From the NCBI RefSeq assembly GCF_030813595.1, contig NZ_JAUSUH010000013.1, forward strand, positions 82,811 to 146,810: DNA of 64,000 bases. Reading direction: 5' to 3'. The notes beneath the pieces are model-generated. The model searched no databases. It saw only the letters and a program-made list of their open reading frames with translations, and was not told the DNA's origin. Position 1 is the stretch's first letter. Every line of letters starts with the position of its first letter. Both the position numbers and the translations under genes were made by a program. The stretch is from Ancylobacter vacuolatus (lineage in GTDB: Bacteria; Pseudomonadota; Alphaproteobacteria; Rhizobiales; Xanthobacteraceae). Below are positions 63,067 to 64,000 of this stretch, piece by piece.

Positions 63067-63360
63067 ATGGCCGATCACGGAGTGACCGAATACGCCAAGG
63101 CGGACGGCAACGACTATGCCGAGCACCGCGGCACATATCACTTCTTCACCAAGATGACCCTGGTCAGCACGTTGGCCCTCTGCAGCTTCATGGTGTCCTT
63201 CGCCATTGGCGGCGCCAACGGGCACTGGGGCATCTTCACCATCGGCACGCTTGCCTCGATCGCGGCCTGCGCCGTCGGTCTCGCCTCGGAGGATGGCAAG
63301 CCCAAGCTGCTGTTCGGCCTGCTTGGCGTTCTGCTGCTTGCCCTGATCATCACGTCCTGA
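63067..63360 (+). CDS. aa3-type cytochrome c oxidase subunit IV
   Basis: A 97-residue protein with the COX4_pro_2 (PF07835) signature near the N-terminus (MADHGVTEYAKADGNDYAEHRGTY, then HFFTKMTLVSTLALC). Two hydrophobic helices follow (TLVSTLALCSFMVSFAIGG and FGLLGVLLLALIITS, plus GIFTIGTLASIAACAVGL). The extended C-terminus with extra helices is seen in Rhizobiales homologues that precede pntA. GGGAGGGGG precedes the ATG at 63067. It lies 8 bp from pntA and is probably co-transcribed. Confidence 0.82.
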   Translation: MADHGVTEYAKADGNDYAEHRGTYHFFTKMTLVSTLALCSFMVSFAIGGANGHWGIFTIGTLASIAACAVGLASEDGKPKLLFGLLGVLLLALIITS

Positions 63361-63368
63361 GAGCAGCC

Positions 63369-64000
63369 ATGCGTATCGCTATTGTCAAAGAGAGCTCTGC
63401 TTCGGAGCCACGGGTTGCCGCGTCCGCCGACACGGTAAAGCGCTATATCGGTCTTGGTGCGACGGTTGTTGTCGCGTCTGGGGCGGGGGTGGCTTCGGGG
63501 ATTGGCGATGCTGATTATGAGGGCGCGGGCGCCACTATCGTCGCGGATAATGCGGCGGCGGTTTCGGGGGCGGATATCGTGCTCGGCGTGCGGCGGCCGG
63601 AGGCTTCCGCGCTCAAGGGGATCAACCCCGGCGCGCTTGTGATCGCCATCGCCGACCCGCATGGCCATGAGGCGGCGCTTGCCGAGATCGCCGGCACCGG
63701 CGCCAGCCTGTTCGCGATGGAGCTGATGCCGCGCATCACAAGGGCGCAGGTGATGGACGTGCTGTCCTCCCAAGCGAACCTTGCCGGCTACCGCGCGGTG
63801 ATCGACGCTTCCGCCGAGTTCGGCCGGGCCTTCCCGATGATGATGACGGCGGCCGGCACCGTGCCGGCGGCGCGCGTCTTCATCATGGGCGCGGGCGTTG
63901 CCGGCCTGCAGGCGATCGCCACGGCGCGGCGCCTCGGCGCGGTGGTCTCGGCCACCGATGTGCGCCCGGCGGCGAAGGAACAGGTCGAATCCCTCGGCGC
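63369..64000 (+). CDS. pntA: NAD(P) transhydrogenase alpha subunit, N-terminal part (runs off the window)
   Basis: The first 210 codons of PntA. The membrane-bound transhydrogenase uses the proton gradient to reduce NADP with NADH. It has MRIAIVKESSASEPRVAASADTV at the N-terminus, TRAQVMDVLSSQANLAGYRAVI (family signature), GTVPAARVFIMGAGVAGLQAIATARRLGA (NAD site) and ATDVRPAAKEQVESLG. Codons in the first 190 bases end in T unusually often for this genome. The gene continues past the window edge; pntB is not visible. Confidence 0.95.
   Translation, partial: MRIAIVKESSASEPRVAASADTVKRYIGLGATVVVASGAGVASGIGDADYEGAGATIVADNAAAVSGADIVLGVRRPEASALKGINPGALVIAIADPHGHEAALAEIAGTGASLFAMELMPRITRAQVMDVLSSQANLAGYRAVIDASAEFGRAFPMMMTAAGTVPAARVFIMGAGVAGLQAIATARRLGAVVSATDVRPAAKEQVESLG

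Overview
The window is GC-rich, densely packed chromosomal DNA from an alphaproteobacterium. The gene content points to Hyphomicrobiales (Rhizobiales), perhaps a Xanthobacteraceae-like genus: CpdR, PhaR, an IalB-family protein, a DUF4167 protein, a COX4_pro_2-type subunit IV gene beside pntA, a ROSE-controlled small heat-shock gene and dispersed GTCATCCCGG-type palindromes. The genus is an inference. No prophage, IS element, integrase or CRISPR array was seen.

Layout. 1-7.5 kb: dispersed leucine genes (leuC 3' end, leuD, leuB) with a zincin-like metallopeptidase, a cytochrome b561, RidA, ribbon-helix-helix and glyoxalase-like proteins, and a Tat-exported two-gene GMC dehydrogenase. 7.5-11.5 kb: a small secreted protein, a polyprenyl synthase, mtgA, rpmF and a lipoprotein hydrolase. 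11.6-14.6 kb: PHA genes phaR, phaA and phaB. 14.6-20.1 kb: PepSY protein, EamA exporter, cupin, gloB, IalB protein, DUF1232, thpR and MOSC protein. 20.2-28.5 kb: DUF4167 protein, the prmC-prfA-ptsP cluster, lysC and divergent ubiG. 28.6-37.3 kb: MFS protein, clpB, galU, lytic transglycosylase and a DUF459/SGNH-like protein. 37.3-43.7 kb: gltB-gltD. 44-48.4 kb: two secreted PepSY-like proteins around hsp20, a lipase-like hydrolase and hisN. 48.4-50.5 kb: a gene-free region with three copies of one structured small RNA and several minisatellites. 50.5-58.7 kb: N-formylglutamate amidohydrolase, cpdR, tRNA-Val, a seven-repeat delta-60 protein, small secreted or stress proteins, a histidine phosphatase, an M3 peptidase and an AraC regulator. 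58.7-64 kb: Tat-exported MBL hydrolase, DUF3445 protein, DUF6790 protein, ABC1 kinase, cytochrome oxidase subunit IV and the 5' part of pntA.

Regulation readable from sequence is the most interesting layer. hsp20 has an RpoH-type promoter followed by a three-hairpin ROSE-type RNA thermometer. GGAAC-N16/17-CGTT (EcfG-like) boxes lie upstream of galU and of an 83-residue orphan. The three small RNAs share an AUUGGCGU hairpin loop on covarying stems, an unpaired CCUCCC (anti-Shine-Dalgarno) segment and a terminator. Palindromic repeats of two families lie in intergenic gaps, one of them between gltB and gltD.

Limits: family names come from motifs read by eye, with no database search. Start codons were chosen from ribosome-binding sites and family lengths and often lie inside longer open frames.
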